A stretch of 64,000 bases of DNA from ZC4RG29 sp036563875 (GTDB lineage: Bacteria > Bacteroidota > Bacteroidia > Cytophagales > Cyclobacteriaceae), in the NCBI GenBank assembly GCA_036563875.1, contig DATCLO010000207.1:1-64000 (forward strand). The letters run 5' to 3'. Positions within the stretch are counted from its first letter, which is position 1. The number at the start of each line of letters is the position of its first letter. This document shows positions 7,627 through 16,966 of this stretch, piece after piece. Both the position numbers and the translations under genes were made by a program. The notes under the pieces were generated by a model that worked only from the letters and a program-made list of their open reading frames with translations, was not told where the DNA came from and ran no database searches.

Positions 7627-7773
7627 TTGACGTGTTGATGTGTTGATGTGCTGATGTGTTGACGTGCTGAAGTTGAATCGCCTCGAAGTGTGGGTGTCGT
7701 TTCTTCGCGCAGGTTAGCGGTCACCTACACCCATACGGCCCAACTCCAACACATCAACACATTAACACGTCAA
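7627..7773. repeat. Octamer tandem repeats in inverted orientation between convergent genes
   Basis: Five and a half tandem copies of an 8-base unit, consensus YTGAYGTG, lie at 7627-7670. Three copies of the complementary unit (CACATCAA, CACATTAA, CACGTCAA) lie at 7750-7773. The arms can pair into a large hairpin. The element fills the gap between the ends of the desaturase and mutS and may act as a two-way terminator. Confidence 0.75.
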
Positions 7774-7776
7774 CAC

Positions 7777-10383
7777 TCACTCCTTCAAGATCGCAATCAC
7801 TTCATTCAACTTCAACAACGCCTCCACGGGGCTAATCGTGTTGATGTCAATTTTACTCAGAAGCTCCTGAATACTCTTGAACCGCGGATCAGGTTCAAAG
7901 AGGCTTAGCTGCGGGGTAGGAGGTGGCAACTTTTCGAGGGAGACGGGGCCTTTGTTCTTGTGTTTATCCTGCTCAAGGAAACGGAGAATTTCATTCGCGC
8001 GGAACACCACTCGGTTCGGCATCCCCGCAAGTTGCGCGACGTGAATACCGAAGCTGTGTTCGCTTCCTCCCGGCTTCAGCTTGCGCATGAAGATAATGCG
8101 ATCGCCTACTTCGCGGACTGAAACGTTAAAGTTTTTCACGCGAGGCAGGTCTTCCTCAAGCTGATTCAGTTCGTGGTAATGGGTAGCGAACAACGTCTTG
8201 GGCCGGAAGTCTTTGTGATTGTGCAGATATTCGACTATAGCCCACGCAATCGAAACGCCATCGTACGTACTCGTACCTCTCCCGATTTCATCCATCAACA
8301 CAAGACTTCGGTTGCTCAGGTTGTTGAGGATACTTGACGTCTCGATCATTTCCACCATGAACGTTGACTCTCCACGGGAGAGATTATCAGAAGCGCCTAC
8401 GCGAGTGAATATCTTGTCGACAATACCAATTGATGCCGAAGCTGCGGGCACGAAGCTTCCGATTTGCGCCATCAGCACGATCAGGGCTGTTTGTCGCAGC
8501 AGTGCTGATTTACCCGCCATATTCGGACCTGTGATGATCAGAATTTGCTGCTTGTCGCTATCCAGCAGGATGTCGTTCGGCACATAGGATTCCCCCGGCG
8601 GCAATTGCTTTTCAATCACCGGATGTCGTCCTTCCCTGATATCAATGACAAGACTTTCGTTGATCTCGGGACGCACGTAGCGATTTGCACGCGCAACCTG
8701 TGCGAACGACAACAAACAATCGATTAGCGCGATCGCGCGTGCGTTCTGCTGAATCTGCGGAATAAAGTCGGCCGTGTTGCGTACAAGCGTCTCGAAGATG
8801 CGCTGCTCGAGAATGGCAAGCTTCTCTTCCGCATGAAGAATCTTCTCCTCGTAAACCTTCAACTCCTCCGTGATATAGCGCTCCGCGTTGACCAGCGTCT
8901 GCTTTCTGATCCAGTCGGGCGGTACCTTATCCTTGTTGGCGTTGCTTACCTCGAGATAATACCCGAACACCTTGTTGTATGAAATCTTCAGCGACGCAAT
9001 CCCTGTGCGTTCAATCTCGCGACGCTGTACCTGGAGCAAGTAGTCTTTCCCCGAGTACGCAATCTTTCGCAGCTCGTCAAGTTCGGGATCAAAGCCATCG
9101 TTGATGATCCCTCCCTGGTTGATCGCAACAGAAGCGTCCTCTTTTAGAGTTTTTTCAAGCTGTTCAACCAGATATTCGCATGGATGCAGTTGGTCGCCGA
9201 TCTTTTTCAGTGCAGGTGACTGATGTTGCTGCAGGCGGGCCATCAGCGGTGCGACGCATTTCAGCGAACGCTTGAGCTGGATCATTTCACGAGGGTTGAT
9301 CCGTGCAACCGCTACTTTCGAAATCAGCCGCTCCAGGTCGGCGATAGGCTTAAGGTGTTCGGCAATCTCCTCAGCCAAGGTGGTGTCACGATGGAACTCC
9401 TCCACGATAGCGAGACGCTCATCGATCGCAGCTTTATCCTTAAGCGGGAGAATAAGCCACTTACGCAGCTGCCGCGCTCCCATGGGCGTAATCGTGCGAT
9501 CCAGCGTTTCGATAAGAGGCACACCGCCCTCATGCTGAGGTTGCACGATTTCCAAATTCCTTATCGTGAACTTGTCAAGCCAGACGTATTTGTCCTCGTC
9601 GATACGGGAGATGGCCGAGATGTGCGTTGTATCTTTGTGCTCAGTCTCTTCAAGGTAATGGAGAACAGCACCAGCAGCGATGATGGCTTCTCCGAGGCTG
9701 TCGATCCCGAAGCCTTTCAGACTGGCAGTGTTGAACTGCCCTATCAGCTTTTCATACGCATAGTCGTATGAGTAAACCCAATCGTCCAGCGCAAACGTGC
9801 TGTGCTCCTCTGCGAACAACGCTTCGAAGCGTTCGCGCGAATTCTTGCTGAAAATGACTTCTGCCGGAGCGAATCCCTGTATTAGTTTGAGTATGTATTC
9901 CTCATTGCCCTGTGCCGCATAGAACTCACCAGTAGAGACGTCCAGAAAGGACACACCCATTTCCGTTTGCCCGGCAAATACGGACGCGAGGAAATTGTTC
10001 CGGCGTCGTTCGAGTACGCTGTCATCAAATGACAAGCCCGGCGTCACGAGTTCGCTGACACCCCGCTTCACGATGCCTTTTACAAAGCGCGGATCTTCGA
10101 GCTGATCGCAAATGGCCACACGGTGCCCTGCGCGCACGAGGCGAGGGAGGTAGGTATCAAGCGCGTGGTGTGGAAAACCGGCGAGTTCGATTTCGGAAGC
10201 GGAGCCATTGCCCCGTTTTGTGAGCACAATGTCCAGCACCTTGCTGGCAGCAATGGCATCCTGGCCAAATGTCTCATAGAAATCGCCCACCCGAAACAAA
10301 AGGAGCGCACCGGGATACTTCGCCTTGATGGCATTGTATTGCTTCATCAGGGGCGTTTCGGCGGCTGATTTTGTTTGAGACAT
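7777..10383 (-). CDS. mutS: DNA mismatch repair protein MutS
   Basis: An 868-residue MutS1. The N-terminal mismatch-binding domain carries the Phe-X-Glu motif within GDFYETFG (about 34-41); the C-terminal ATPase has Walker A GPNMAGKS, the Walker B/signature region LMDEIGRGTSTYDG and the ATHYHEL switch. It recognises base mismatches and small loops and recruits MutL. Length and order are normal. The ATG at 10383 is chosen over a TTG three codons upstream. It is divergent from the GumN-like gene. A TATATTTG box lies just before the start. Confidence 0.97.
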   Translation of the reverse strand: MSQTKSAAETPLMKQYNAIKAKYPGALLLFRVGDFYETFGQDAIAASKVLDIVLTKRGNGSASEIELAGFPHHALDTYLPRLVRAGHRVAICDQLEDPRFVKGIVKRGVSELVTPGLSFDDSVLERRRNNFLASVFAGQTEMGVSFLDVSTGEFYAAQGNEEYILKLIQGFAPAEVIFSKNSRERFEALFAEEHSTFALDDWVYSYDYAYEKLIGQFNTASLKGFGIDSLGEAIIAAGAVLHYLEETEHKDTTHISAISRIDEDKYVWLDKFTIRNLEIVQPQHEGGVPLIETLDRTITPMGARQLRKWLILPLKDKAAIDERLAIVEEFHRDTTLAEEIAEHLKPIADLERLISKVAVARINPREMIQLKRSLKCVAPLMARLQQHQSPALKKIGDQLHPCEYLVEQLEKTLKEDASVAINQGGIINDGFDPELDELRKIAYSGKDYLLQVQRREIERTGIASLKISYNKVFGYYLEVSNANKDKVPPDWIRKQTLVNAERYITEELKVYEEKILHAEEKLAILEQRIFETLVRNTADFIPQIQQNARAIALIDCLLSFAQVARANRYVRPEINESLVIDIREGRHPVIEKQLPPGESYVPNDILLDSDKQQILIITGPNMAGKSALLRQTALIVLMAQIGSFVPAASASIGIVDKIFTRVGASDNLSRGESTFMVEMIETSSILNNLSNRSLVLMDEIGRGTSTYDGVSIAWAIVEYLHNHKDFRPKTLFATHYHELNQLEEDLPRVKNFNVSVREVGDRIIFMRKLKPGGSEHSFGIHVAQLAGMPNRVVFRANEILRFLEQDKHKNKGPVSLEKLPPPTPQLSLFEPDPRFKSIQELLSKIDINTISPVEALLKLNEVIAILKE

Positions 10384-10389
10384 GACGGC

Positions 10390-10422
10390 CAAATATAATT
10401 GTGTAGCGCGGGATGTGCTAAA
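10390..10422 (-). promoter_or_regulatory. Probable mutS promoter
   Basis: On the minus strand a perfect Bacteroidota -7 box TATATTTG (10397-10390) is preceded by 21 bases and TTTA (10422-10419) in the -33 place. The 5' leader would be very short. Confidence 0.45.
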
Positions 10423-10474
10423 TTGCCGGAAATAAACAACCCCCGGCGTCCCCCAAGATAACCCTCATAGACTC

Positions 10475-11389
10475 ATGAAAAAACAAATCCCTCCCGCCAG
10501 ACTCCTCACAGTTCTGCTATTACTTCCGCTCGCCCTACCCCAGCGGGTTCACGCACAGAAGGATATAGAGGCTTCACTTTTTTGGGAAATTTCCGGCAAC
10601 GATCTCAGCCGACCCTCATACCTCTTCGGGACGTACCACCTGCTAACTGACGCATTTCTGAAAAAGCTTCCCAATGTTCAGGCCGCTTTGGAAAAAGTCG
10701 ATGGCGTCATAGTAGAGACAGAAATGGATTCATCAAAAGTCATCCAGTTACTTTCCCTGGCGGTCATGAAAGACAAAAAGCTTTCGGATCTGGTAAGCAA
10801 GGACGACTACGACATGCTGGCCGGCGAAGTGCAGAGAACCATGGGCACGCCCATCGACCTTGTGGCTCAGCTAAAACCCTCTTTCATCATGGTCACGCTG
10901 ACGGTGATGTACGCCAGGGCCGGATCATTATCTGAAATGGAGGAAGCGAAGAGTGGTGTACCCCTCGACTCCTACTTTGCCGTTGAGGCCCGCAAGAGGA
11001 ACAAGCCTGTGGGCACATTCGAGACCATGGAAGAACAGATGCGCATCCTGGTGGATCACCTGCCTCTTGAAGAACAAGCACGCCAGCTTGTTGAACTTGT
11101 TAAGTCGAGGGAGGAAATGACTGAGGTTCAGGATGAATTACTGTCGCTTTATCTTCGCGGGGACATCAATGGTCTTTACCAATTGTATCAGAAATACGAG
11201 AAACAGTTTGGTGATGCGTCGTGGTTGCTTGATGACCGAAACGAAAAATGGATGAAACAGCTTCCTTCAATGCTTGAAGAGGGCAGTCAACTTATTGCCG
11301 TTGGCGCATTGCACCTCCCCGGAAAGAAAGGACTGATAGAGCTCTTGAGACAACGGGGCTATAGGGTGGAAGCCCGTCCGGTAAAGTAA
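10475..11389 (+). CDS. TraB/GumN-family exported protein
   Basis: A 304-residue protein with a signal peptide (cleavage likely after VHAQ, about residue 28). The TraB/GumN (Tiki-like) family marks are LFGTYHLL (about 50-57) and, near the C-terminus, IAVGALHLPGKKGLIELLR (about 276-294), with an internal VETEMD. Related animal Tiki proteins are metal-dependent proteases using such GxxH and E residues; the bacterial role is unsettled. It is the first gene of a plus-strand run that continues with a SpoU methylase 20 bases downstream. Confidence 0.85.
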   Translation: MKKQIPPARLLTVLLLLPLALPQRVHAQKDIEASLFWEISGNDLSRPSYLFGTYHLLTDAFLKKLPNVQAALEKVDGVIVETEMDSSKVIQLLSLAVMKDKKLSDLVSKDDYDMLAGEVQRTMGTPIDLVAQLKPSFIMVTLTVMYARAGSLSEMEEAKSGVPLDSYFAVEARKRNKPVGTFETMEEQMRILVDHLPLEEQARQLVELVKSREEMTEVQDELLSLYLRGDINGLYQLYQKYEKQFGDASWLLDDRNEKWMKQLPSMLEEGSQLIAVGALHLPGKKGLIELLRQRGYRVEARPVK

Positions 11390-11408
11390 ACCATCACACA
11401 AAAGGATT

Positions 11409-11939
11409 ATGAGGAAACTGACCTTGGAGGAGTTGGGCAGGCCTTCCGTATCCGAATATCGGCAGCGGAGGAAGCTGCCGGTGGTCATCCTCCTCGACAA
11501 TGTTCGAAGCCTTCACAATGTAGGTTCAGCCTTTCGCACGTGTGATGCCTTCGGGATGGAACGACTTGTACTTACGGGCATTACCGGACATCCTCCCCAT
11601 CGGGAGATCAACAAAACCGCGCTGGGGGCAACGGAGTCTGTGGCCTGGGAATATGAAGCCGATCCGGTGGTTGCGGTGAAGAAACTTAAGGATTCAGGAT
11701 ACCGGATTGTTGTCGTGGAGCAGACAACGGAAAGCGTACCCTTACATGCCTGCGAACTGAACCCGGACATAAAATACTGCCTGGTGTTTGGCAACGAAGT
11801 CCGCGGGGTGGGTGAAGACGTAATCGCGTATGCCGACATGGCCCTGGAGGTGCCACAGGCCGGCACGAAGCATTCCCTGAATATTTCTGTTTGTCTCGGC
11901 GTCGTTTGCTGGGAGTTTTTTAAAATGCATGTCCGATAA
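11409..11939 (+). CDS. SpoU/TrmH-family RNA 2'-O-methyltransferase
   Basis: A 176-residue SPOUT methylase with all three motifs: NVRSLHNVGSAFRTCDA (about 37-53), LVFGNEVRGVGEDVI (about 126-140) and VPQAGTKHSLNISV (about 148-161). SPOUT enzymes use a trefoil knot to bind S-adenosylmethionine and methylate a ribose 2'-OH in tRNA or rRNA. It lacks an N-terminal substrate-binding domain, so the target RNA cannot be assigned. It lies between the GumN-like gene and purM. Confidence 0.9.
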   Translation: MRKLTLEELGRPSVSEYRQRRKLPVVILLDNVRSLHNVGSAFRTCDAFGMERLVLTGITGHPPHREINKTALGATESVAWEYEADPVVAVKKLKDSGYRIVVVEQTTESVPLHACELNPDIKYCLVFGNEVRGVGEDVIAYADMALEVPQAGTKHSLNISVCLGVVCWEFFKMHVR

Positions 11940-11988
11940 ACAGGATTAATTCGCACTTTTGCACAGAATTTTATCAATTCCGCCAGAC

Positions 11989-13161
11989 GTGTCAGATCGG
12001 TATAATCGCCGGGGGGTCTCAGCATCGAAGGAAGATGTGCACAAGGCCATCGGCAAGCTGGATAAAGGACTATTTCCCACCGCTTTCTGCAAGATTGTCG
12101 AGGACAGGCTTAGTGGCGATCCTGCTTATTGCATCGTCATGCACGCCGACGGCGCGGGCACGAAATCATCCTTAGCATACGTATACTGGAAAGAGACCGG
12201 CGACCTTTCCGTGTGGAAAGGCATTGCGCAGGACGCGATTGTTATGAACATCGACGACCTGCTCTGTGTAGGCGCCACATCTGATATCCTGCTGTCCTCG
12301 ACCATTGGGCGAAACAAAACCCTGGTTCCCGGCGAGGTGATCAGCGCAATCATTGAAGGTACCGAAGAATTCCTCGCCATGCTTCGTGATCATGGTCTCA
12401 ATGTTTGGAGCACCGGCGGCGAAACTGCCGACCTGGGCGACGTGGTTCGCACAGTCGTTGTCGACAGCACGGTAACAACACGCATGAAGAGAGAAGACGT
12501 GATCGACAACGCGAACATTCGCGCCGGTGATGTGATTGTCGGGTTAGCTTCCTTTGGAAAAGCTGCCTATGAATCTGAATACAACGGTGGCATGGGCAGC
12601 AACGGGCTTACGTCGGCACGTCACGATGTGTTTCATCACGACTACGCGCGGGCCTATCCTGAATCATTTGACCCCTCTGTGCCCAAAGACCTTGTCTATT
12701 CCGGACGCTACAAAGTAACGGACATGATTCGGGAAGTTGGCGTTGACGCTGGCAAGCTTGTGCTGTCGCCAACGCGAACTTATGCTCCGGTCATGGTTCA
12801 AGTGCTTGCTAAATACCGGAAGCAAATTCACGGCATCGTTCACTGCAGTGGTGGGGCACAGACGAAAGTGTTGCACTTCATCGACAAGGTTCACGTAATT
12901 AAAGACAACCTCTTCGATGTACCACCATTGTTTCGAATCATACACGAGGAGAGTGGAACCGATTGGCGTGAGATGTACAAAGTGTTCAACATGGGACACC
13001 GGATGGAGTTGTATGTCGAAGAGCAAATTGCCGGCGATATCATCGACATAGCCCGTAGCCTGGGCGTGGAGGCGAAGGTAATTGGTCGTGTTGAGCATGC
13101 GTCTGAAGCATCCGTAACGATAAGAAGCCCGTTTGGCGAATTTCAATACAACAAAGCATGA
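11989..13161 (+). CDS. purM: Phosphoribosylformylglycinamidine cyclo-ligase (AIR synthase)
   Basis: A 390-residue PurM of the long Bacteroidota form. It starts at a GTG (SDRYNRRGVSASKEDVHKAI follows); an in-frame TTG at 11959 is less likely. Key segments: MHADGAGTKSSLAY, GIAQDAIVMNIDDLLCVGA, STGGETADLGD and SGRYKVTD, then the C-terminal domain with IVHCSGGAQTKVL and FNMGHRMELYV. It converts FGAM to AIR with ATP in purine synthesis. The stop overlaps the lgt start (ATGA), so the two are translated together. Confidence 0.95.
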   Translation: MSDRYNRRGVSASKEDVHKAIGKLDKGLFPTAFCKIVEDRLSGDPAYCIVMHADGAGTKSSLAYVYWKETGDLSVWKGIAQDAIVMNIDDLLCVGATSDILLSSTIGRNKTLVPGEVISAIIEGTEEFLAMLRDHGLNVWSTGGETADLGDVVRTVVVDSTVTTRMKREDVIDNANIRAGDVIVGLASFGKAAYESEYNGGMGSNGLTSARHDVFHHDYARAYPESFDPSVPKDLVYSGRYKVTDMIREVGVDAGKLVLSPTRTYAPVMVQVLAKYRKQIHGIVHCSGGAQTKVLHFIDKVHVIKDNLFDVPPLFRIIHEESGTDWREMYKVFNMGHRMELYVEEQIAGDIIDIARSLGVEAKVIGRVEHASEASVTIRSPFGEFQYNKA

Positions 13162-13967
13162 TGCATCATCTACTGTCTTACATCAACTGGTCCGTAGATC
13201 CGGAAATCTTCACGATCCCGGGCGTGGACTGGCCTATTCGCTGGTATGGACTCATGTGGGCTATCGGACTTATTCTGAGCCAGCAGATCATGTATCATAT
13301 TTTCAAAGTCGAGCAACGACCAGCGAAACATGTGGACACCCTCACCCTATACATTATACTGGCAACCTTTCTCGGCGCACGTTTCGGTCACTTCCTTTTT
13401 TATGATCCCTCCGTATTCATTACGGACCCGCTGTCGATTATACTTCCGCCGTACGCGGGACTCGCAAGTCATGGTGCAGCCATTGGGATACTCATCGGCT
13501 TATACCTGTTTTGCAGAAAACTCAAGTATGATTATTTCTGGATGGTCGACAGGCTCGTAATCGTTGTTTGCATCACGGGTGGATTCATTCGTCTGGGCAA
13601 CCTCATGAATTCTGAGATCATAGGCACTCCAACGACTGTACCGTGGGCATTTGTATTCGAACTCGTTGACAATGTGCCACGCCACCCGGCGCAGCTTTAT
13701 GAAGCCATCTACTGCTTCCTGTTGTTCGGACTATTGTATTATATCTGGAAGGTGAAGCGTCACCAGGTGGCTACCGGATTTATCTTCGGAGTTTTTCTTG
13801 TTGTGCTTTGGTCGCTTCGCTTCGTCGATGAATTCTTTAAAGAAGTGCAGGAGCCGTTTGAAGAGAACCTGCCCTTGAACATGGGACAGATACTGAGCAT
13901 TCCGTTTGTTATTGCCGGGCTCGTAATACTGATCAAGACGAGGAAAAGACGAACAGTTGCTCAATAA
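13158..13967 (+). CDS. lgt: Prolipoprotein diacylglyceryl transferase
   Basis: A 269-residue inner-membrane protein with about seven membrane segments. Signature: IRLGNLMNSEIIG (about 148-160), containing the conserved Arg, Asn and Glu of the Lgt motif, plus IRWYGLMWAIGL near the N-terminus and HPAQLYEA (about 175-182). It moves a diacylglyceryl group from phosphatidylglycerol to the lipobox Cys of prolipoproteins, many of which are encoded in this window. Overlaps purM by four bases and ends at a strong terminator. Confidence 0.95.
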   Translation: MMHHLLSYINWSVDPEIFTIPGVDWPIRWYGLMWAIGLILSQQIMYHIFKVEQRPAKHVDTLTLYIILATFLGARFGHFLFYDPSVFITDPLSIILPPYAGLASHGAAIGILIGLYLFCRKLKYDYFWMVDRLVIVVCITGGFIRLGNLMNSEIIGTPTTVPWAFVFELVDNVPRHPAQLYEAIYCFLLFGLLYYIWKVKRHQVATGFIFGVFLVVLWSLRFVDEFFKEVQEPFEENLPLNMGQILSIPFVIAGLVILIKTRKRRTVAQ

Positions 13968-13988
13968 GTAATTGAATACAAAAAAAGA

Positions 13989-14017
13989 AGGGAGGAATTG
14001 AATTCCTCCCTTTTTTA
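13989..14017. terminator. Bidirectional terminator between lgt and a convergent lipoprotein gene
   Basis: Palindrome with arms AAGGGAGGAA and TTCCTCCCTT around TTGAA. It is flanked by an A-run on the left and a T-run on the right, so it can stop transcripts from both strands. Confidence 0.9.
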
Positions 14018-14036
14018 TTGACGTCTACTATGGAGT

Positions 14037-15023
14037 CTATTTCAGTTCAATAGCCCTCTTACCCAGTCCCTTGATGGCAGAGCGATCAAAGACGCGCGGG
14101 TAGGTTTTCATTCTGCTTCCGGCATCAGGGATTTCGATCTCAGATACGTTAGTATAGTTGAGATTGTTCTTTTCCAATGTCTGAACGATCTGAGGAATCT
14201 CACCAGTTTCGGACTCCCAATCATTAAGATTCGCCAATGTGTATATCCCATCAAACGCTACAGGACCTGAATTTCCATTAACTGTGCCTCCGAAATTAAA
14301 GAACAAGGTCTGGAACTGAAGCTCGTCAGAATCACCCGACTTATATACTGCACTTATCCCGTATTTTGTGAACGAGAGGCCTCCCGGAATGAGGACCGCT
14401 TCCTGAGCATTATTGCCAATCGATCCATCATACAGGTCATAGATACCATCCAAATCATCATCAACCCACAGGAACAGGTCCATATTGGCAGTCTTTCCCG
14501 CCCCGGGATCCCATAGGAGGAATATTACGGTGTCATCTTCCTTTATTTTCAGCGTAAACTCATTCTGTCCCGCAATCTTGGCTGTTCCCTCGATCACGGC
14601 AACGAGCGTGATCGTAAGGGTTTCGATCATATCCTCCTCAGCGGGATTTTCAAAATCGAAGTTGTCACTTACCTCGAAATCATAATCCTCCACGAGTTCA
14701 ATAGTGATCTTCGCTTGTGTTGTTCCGGGCCCTATCGAGATATAATTCCCGGTCGGGATAAAGTAGTCACCCCCTTCAAAGGGATCGTATACGTCCGCAG
14801 TTCCGGACAATTTATAGAACAAATCAATGGGTTGATCCAAAGGTTTATCCAGGACAACAGTCACATCTACTGTACCTGCACTTTCGTTTACCGTTTGCTC
14901 AGCCAGTGCAAATGAAATGTTTGCCCCGGGCTTTTCATCATCTTTGTCACAAGAGGATACAACCAACATGCCCATCACCAGCAGTATTGATGGGATCAAC
15001 CTGAATTTCAAGGTACAGTTCAT
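14037..15023 (-). CDS. Calx-beta-like lipoprotein
   Basis: A 328-residue lipoprotein: hydrophobic signal then lipobox VVSSC with Cys about residue 25 and an acidic DKDDE after it. Residues about 35-165 resemble a Calx-beta domain (ISFALAEQTVNESAGTVDVTVVL, split across strands, with FIPTG..ISIGPG and acidic calcium-type loops). The rest is a beta-rich region with DDDLDGIYDLYDG (about 195-207), an acidic loop that could bind calcium. No further function recognised. It is divergent from the M1 peptidase gene at 15111 with an 87-base gap. Confidence 0.75.
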   Translation of the reverse strand: MNCTLKFRLIPSILLVMGMLVVSSCDKDDEKPGANISFALAEQTVNESAGTVDVTVVLDKPLDQPIDLFYKLSGTADVYDPFEGGDYFIPTGNYISIGPGTTQAKITIELVEDYDFEVSDNFDFENPAEEDMIETLTITLVAVIEGTAKIAGQNEFTLKIKEDDTVIFLLWDPGAGKTANMDLFLWVDDDLDGIYDLYDGSIGNNAQEAVLIPGGLSFTKYGISAVYKSGDSDELQFQTLFFNFGGTVNGNSGPVAFDGIYTLANLNDWESETGEIPQIVQTLEKNNLNYTNVSEIEIPDAGSRMKTYPRVFDRSAIKGLGKRAIELK

Positions 15024-15110
15024 AAATCAAATTGTTCGTAGAGTTCCGGTTATTAAATTAATCAATCGGACTGATTATTTTTCATCCACGATTGGAATAA
15101 AAATTAAAAC

Positions 15111-16961
15111 ATGAGAAAATGGGGTGTATTTTTTACTTTTTTCGCGTTCGCCTGTGGGAAGGAAATGAATGATGAGAGACCTATGACGCCCGATCCTCAT
15201 TCTTACGCCAACTCGGAACAATGCGCCGTCACCCATCTCGACTGGCGCGCTACTGTTGATTTTACAGCGAAACAAATTTCTGCTGTGGCCACATGGACAA
15301 TCGATCGCAGGGATGGCAATGAAATCACTCTGGATGCAAAATCCCTCAAAATCGACAGCATCTTCCTCGACAACAACCGTCCCGCTGTGTTCAAGCTTGA
15401 AGGCGACGACCCGATCCTCGGGCAGGCATTGCGCATCCGACTTGAACCCGAGACGAAAACGATTACGATCCGCTATCGTACTACACCCCATGCCGAAGCA
15501 CTACAATGGCTGACACCAGAGCAGACAGCTGGTAAGCAGCATCCGTTCCTCTTCACGCAGTCACAGGCAATTCTAGCCCGTACGTGGGTTCCTTGTCAGG
15601 ATTCACCGGGAATTCGATTTACCTATACCGCCGAAGTGACCGTCCCTCCCGGCCTGCTGGCGCTGATGAGTGCCGCCAACCCGGTGCAGAAAAATAAAAC
15701 GGGGACGTACACGTTCGAGATGAAACAACCCGTGCCGTCCTACCTTCTGGCCCTTACGGTTGGTGATATCGCATTCCGCCCTATCAGCGAGCGCAGTGGC
15801 GTCTACGCTGAGCCGGCAACACTCGATGCAGCAGCGTGGGAGTTCGCAGATCTGGAAAAAATGATCGCGGTCGCTGAAGAACTTTACGGACCTTACTTGT
15901 GGGAACGGTATGACGTCATCGTTCTTCCACCAAGCTTTCCCTTCGGTGGAATGGAAAATCCACGACTTACGTTCGTAACGCCAACACTCCTTGCAGGCGA
16001 TCGTTCCCTTACGTCAGTAATCGCGCATGAGCTGGCGCATAGCTGGTCAGGTAACCTCGTTACGAACAAGACGTGGAACGACTTCTGGATTAACGAAGGA
16101 TTCACCGTGTACTTTGAAACGCGCATCATGGAAAAACTTTACGGACGGGAACATGCTGAAATGCTGGCCGTCCTGAACCTCTATGATCTTGAAACCGATA
16201 TGCGCGAGATTTCCTCCGGCCCTCATCCCGACGATACAAAACTCAAGCTCAGTCTCGAAGGCAGGAATCCCGACGATGCAGCTACCGATGTTGCCTATAA
16301 CAAAGGATACTTCCTTCTCAGAACGCTTGAAGAAAAATACGGTCGCGAAAAATTCGATGCATTCCTGAGGGATTACTTCTCGACGTATGCCTTTTCCGTT
16401 ATGGACACCGAGACATTCATCGACGTGTTCAAGAAATACTATCGCGAGAAGTTCAGCATTGATGTCGATGAAACTGTCTTCACATCGTGGATTTACTCAC
16501 GCGACCTTCCCAGCGATTTTGTGCCGCCATCTTCTGATCGATTTGGAAAAGTCGAGACAGTGGCACAAAATGCGCTTTATGGGGAAGATATCAAGGCAGT
16601 AACGACAAACTGGACGACTCAGGAATGGTTACATTTCCTGAACGTCCTGCCAGACGCACTTACGCAGGAACAACTGCAGAGCCTCGATCGCCTTGGTCGG
16701 TTCACTGAATCAGGAAACGCAGAAATCTTCAGCGCGTGGAGTATCATTGCCATTCGCAACAACTATACCCCTATTCGCGAACCGCTTCGACGTTTCCTCA
16801 TCACCACAGGACGTCGTAAGTTCCTCACGCCCATCTATACCGAGCTAGCAAAGACTGCGGAAGGAAGGGCATTTGCCGAGGAAGTATATCGCGTCGCCAG
16901 AACGAACTATCACTTCGTGTCGACCAGCACGATCGACAAGGTGTTGTCGTTCAATCCCTGA
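15111..16961 (+). CDS. M1 family metallopeptidase, leukotriene-A4-hydrolase-like lipoprotein
   Basis: A 616-residue aminopeptidase. The N-terminus has a short signal and lipobox FAFAC. The zinc site is HELAH (306-310) with Glu329 18 residues on (HEXXH-X18-E), preceded by the substrate motif GGMENP (about 282-287). The C-terminal helical part (about 480-616) fits the LTA4-hydrolase/ColAP group. It trims N-terminal residues from peptides in the periplasm or at the cell surface. It differs from the tandem M1 pair at 27874-32331. Confidence 0.92.
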   Translation: MRKWGVFFTFFAFACGKEMNDERPMTPDPHSYANSEQCAVTHLDWRATVDFTAKQISAVATWTIDRRDGNEITLDAKSLKIDSIFLDNNRPAVFKLEGDDPILGQALRIRLEPETKTITIRYRTTPHAEALQWLTPEQTAGKQHPFLFTQSQAILARTWVPCQDSPGIRFTYTAEVTVPPGLLALMSAANPVQKNKTGTYTFEMKQPVPSYLLALTVGDIAFRPISERSGVYAEPATLDAAAWEFADLEKMIAVAEELYGPYLWERYDVIVLPPSFPFGGMENPRLTFVTPTLLAGDRSLTSVIAHELAHSWSGNLVTNKTWNDFWINEGFTVYFETRIMEKLYGREHAEMLAVLNLYDLETDMREISSGPHPDDTKLKLSLEGRNPDDAATDVAYNKGYFLLRTLEEKYGREKFDAFLRDYFSTYAFSVMDTETFIDVFKKYYREKFSIDVDETVFTSWIYSRDLPSDFVPPSSDRFGKVETVAQNALYGEDIKAVTTNWTTQEWLHFLNVLPDALTQEQLQSLDRLGRFTESGNAEIFSAWSIIAIRNNYTPIREPLRRFLITTGRRKFLTPIYTELAKTAEGRAFAEEVYRVARTNYHFVSTSTIDKVLSFNP

Positions 16962-16966
16962 GAACG

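Noticed and set aside
7627..7773. CRISPR array in the 8-base repeats
   Set aside because: Units are only 8 bases, have no spacers, and no cas genes are near.
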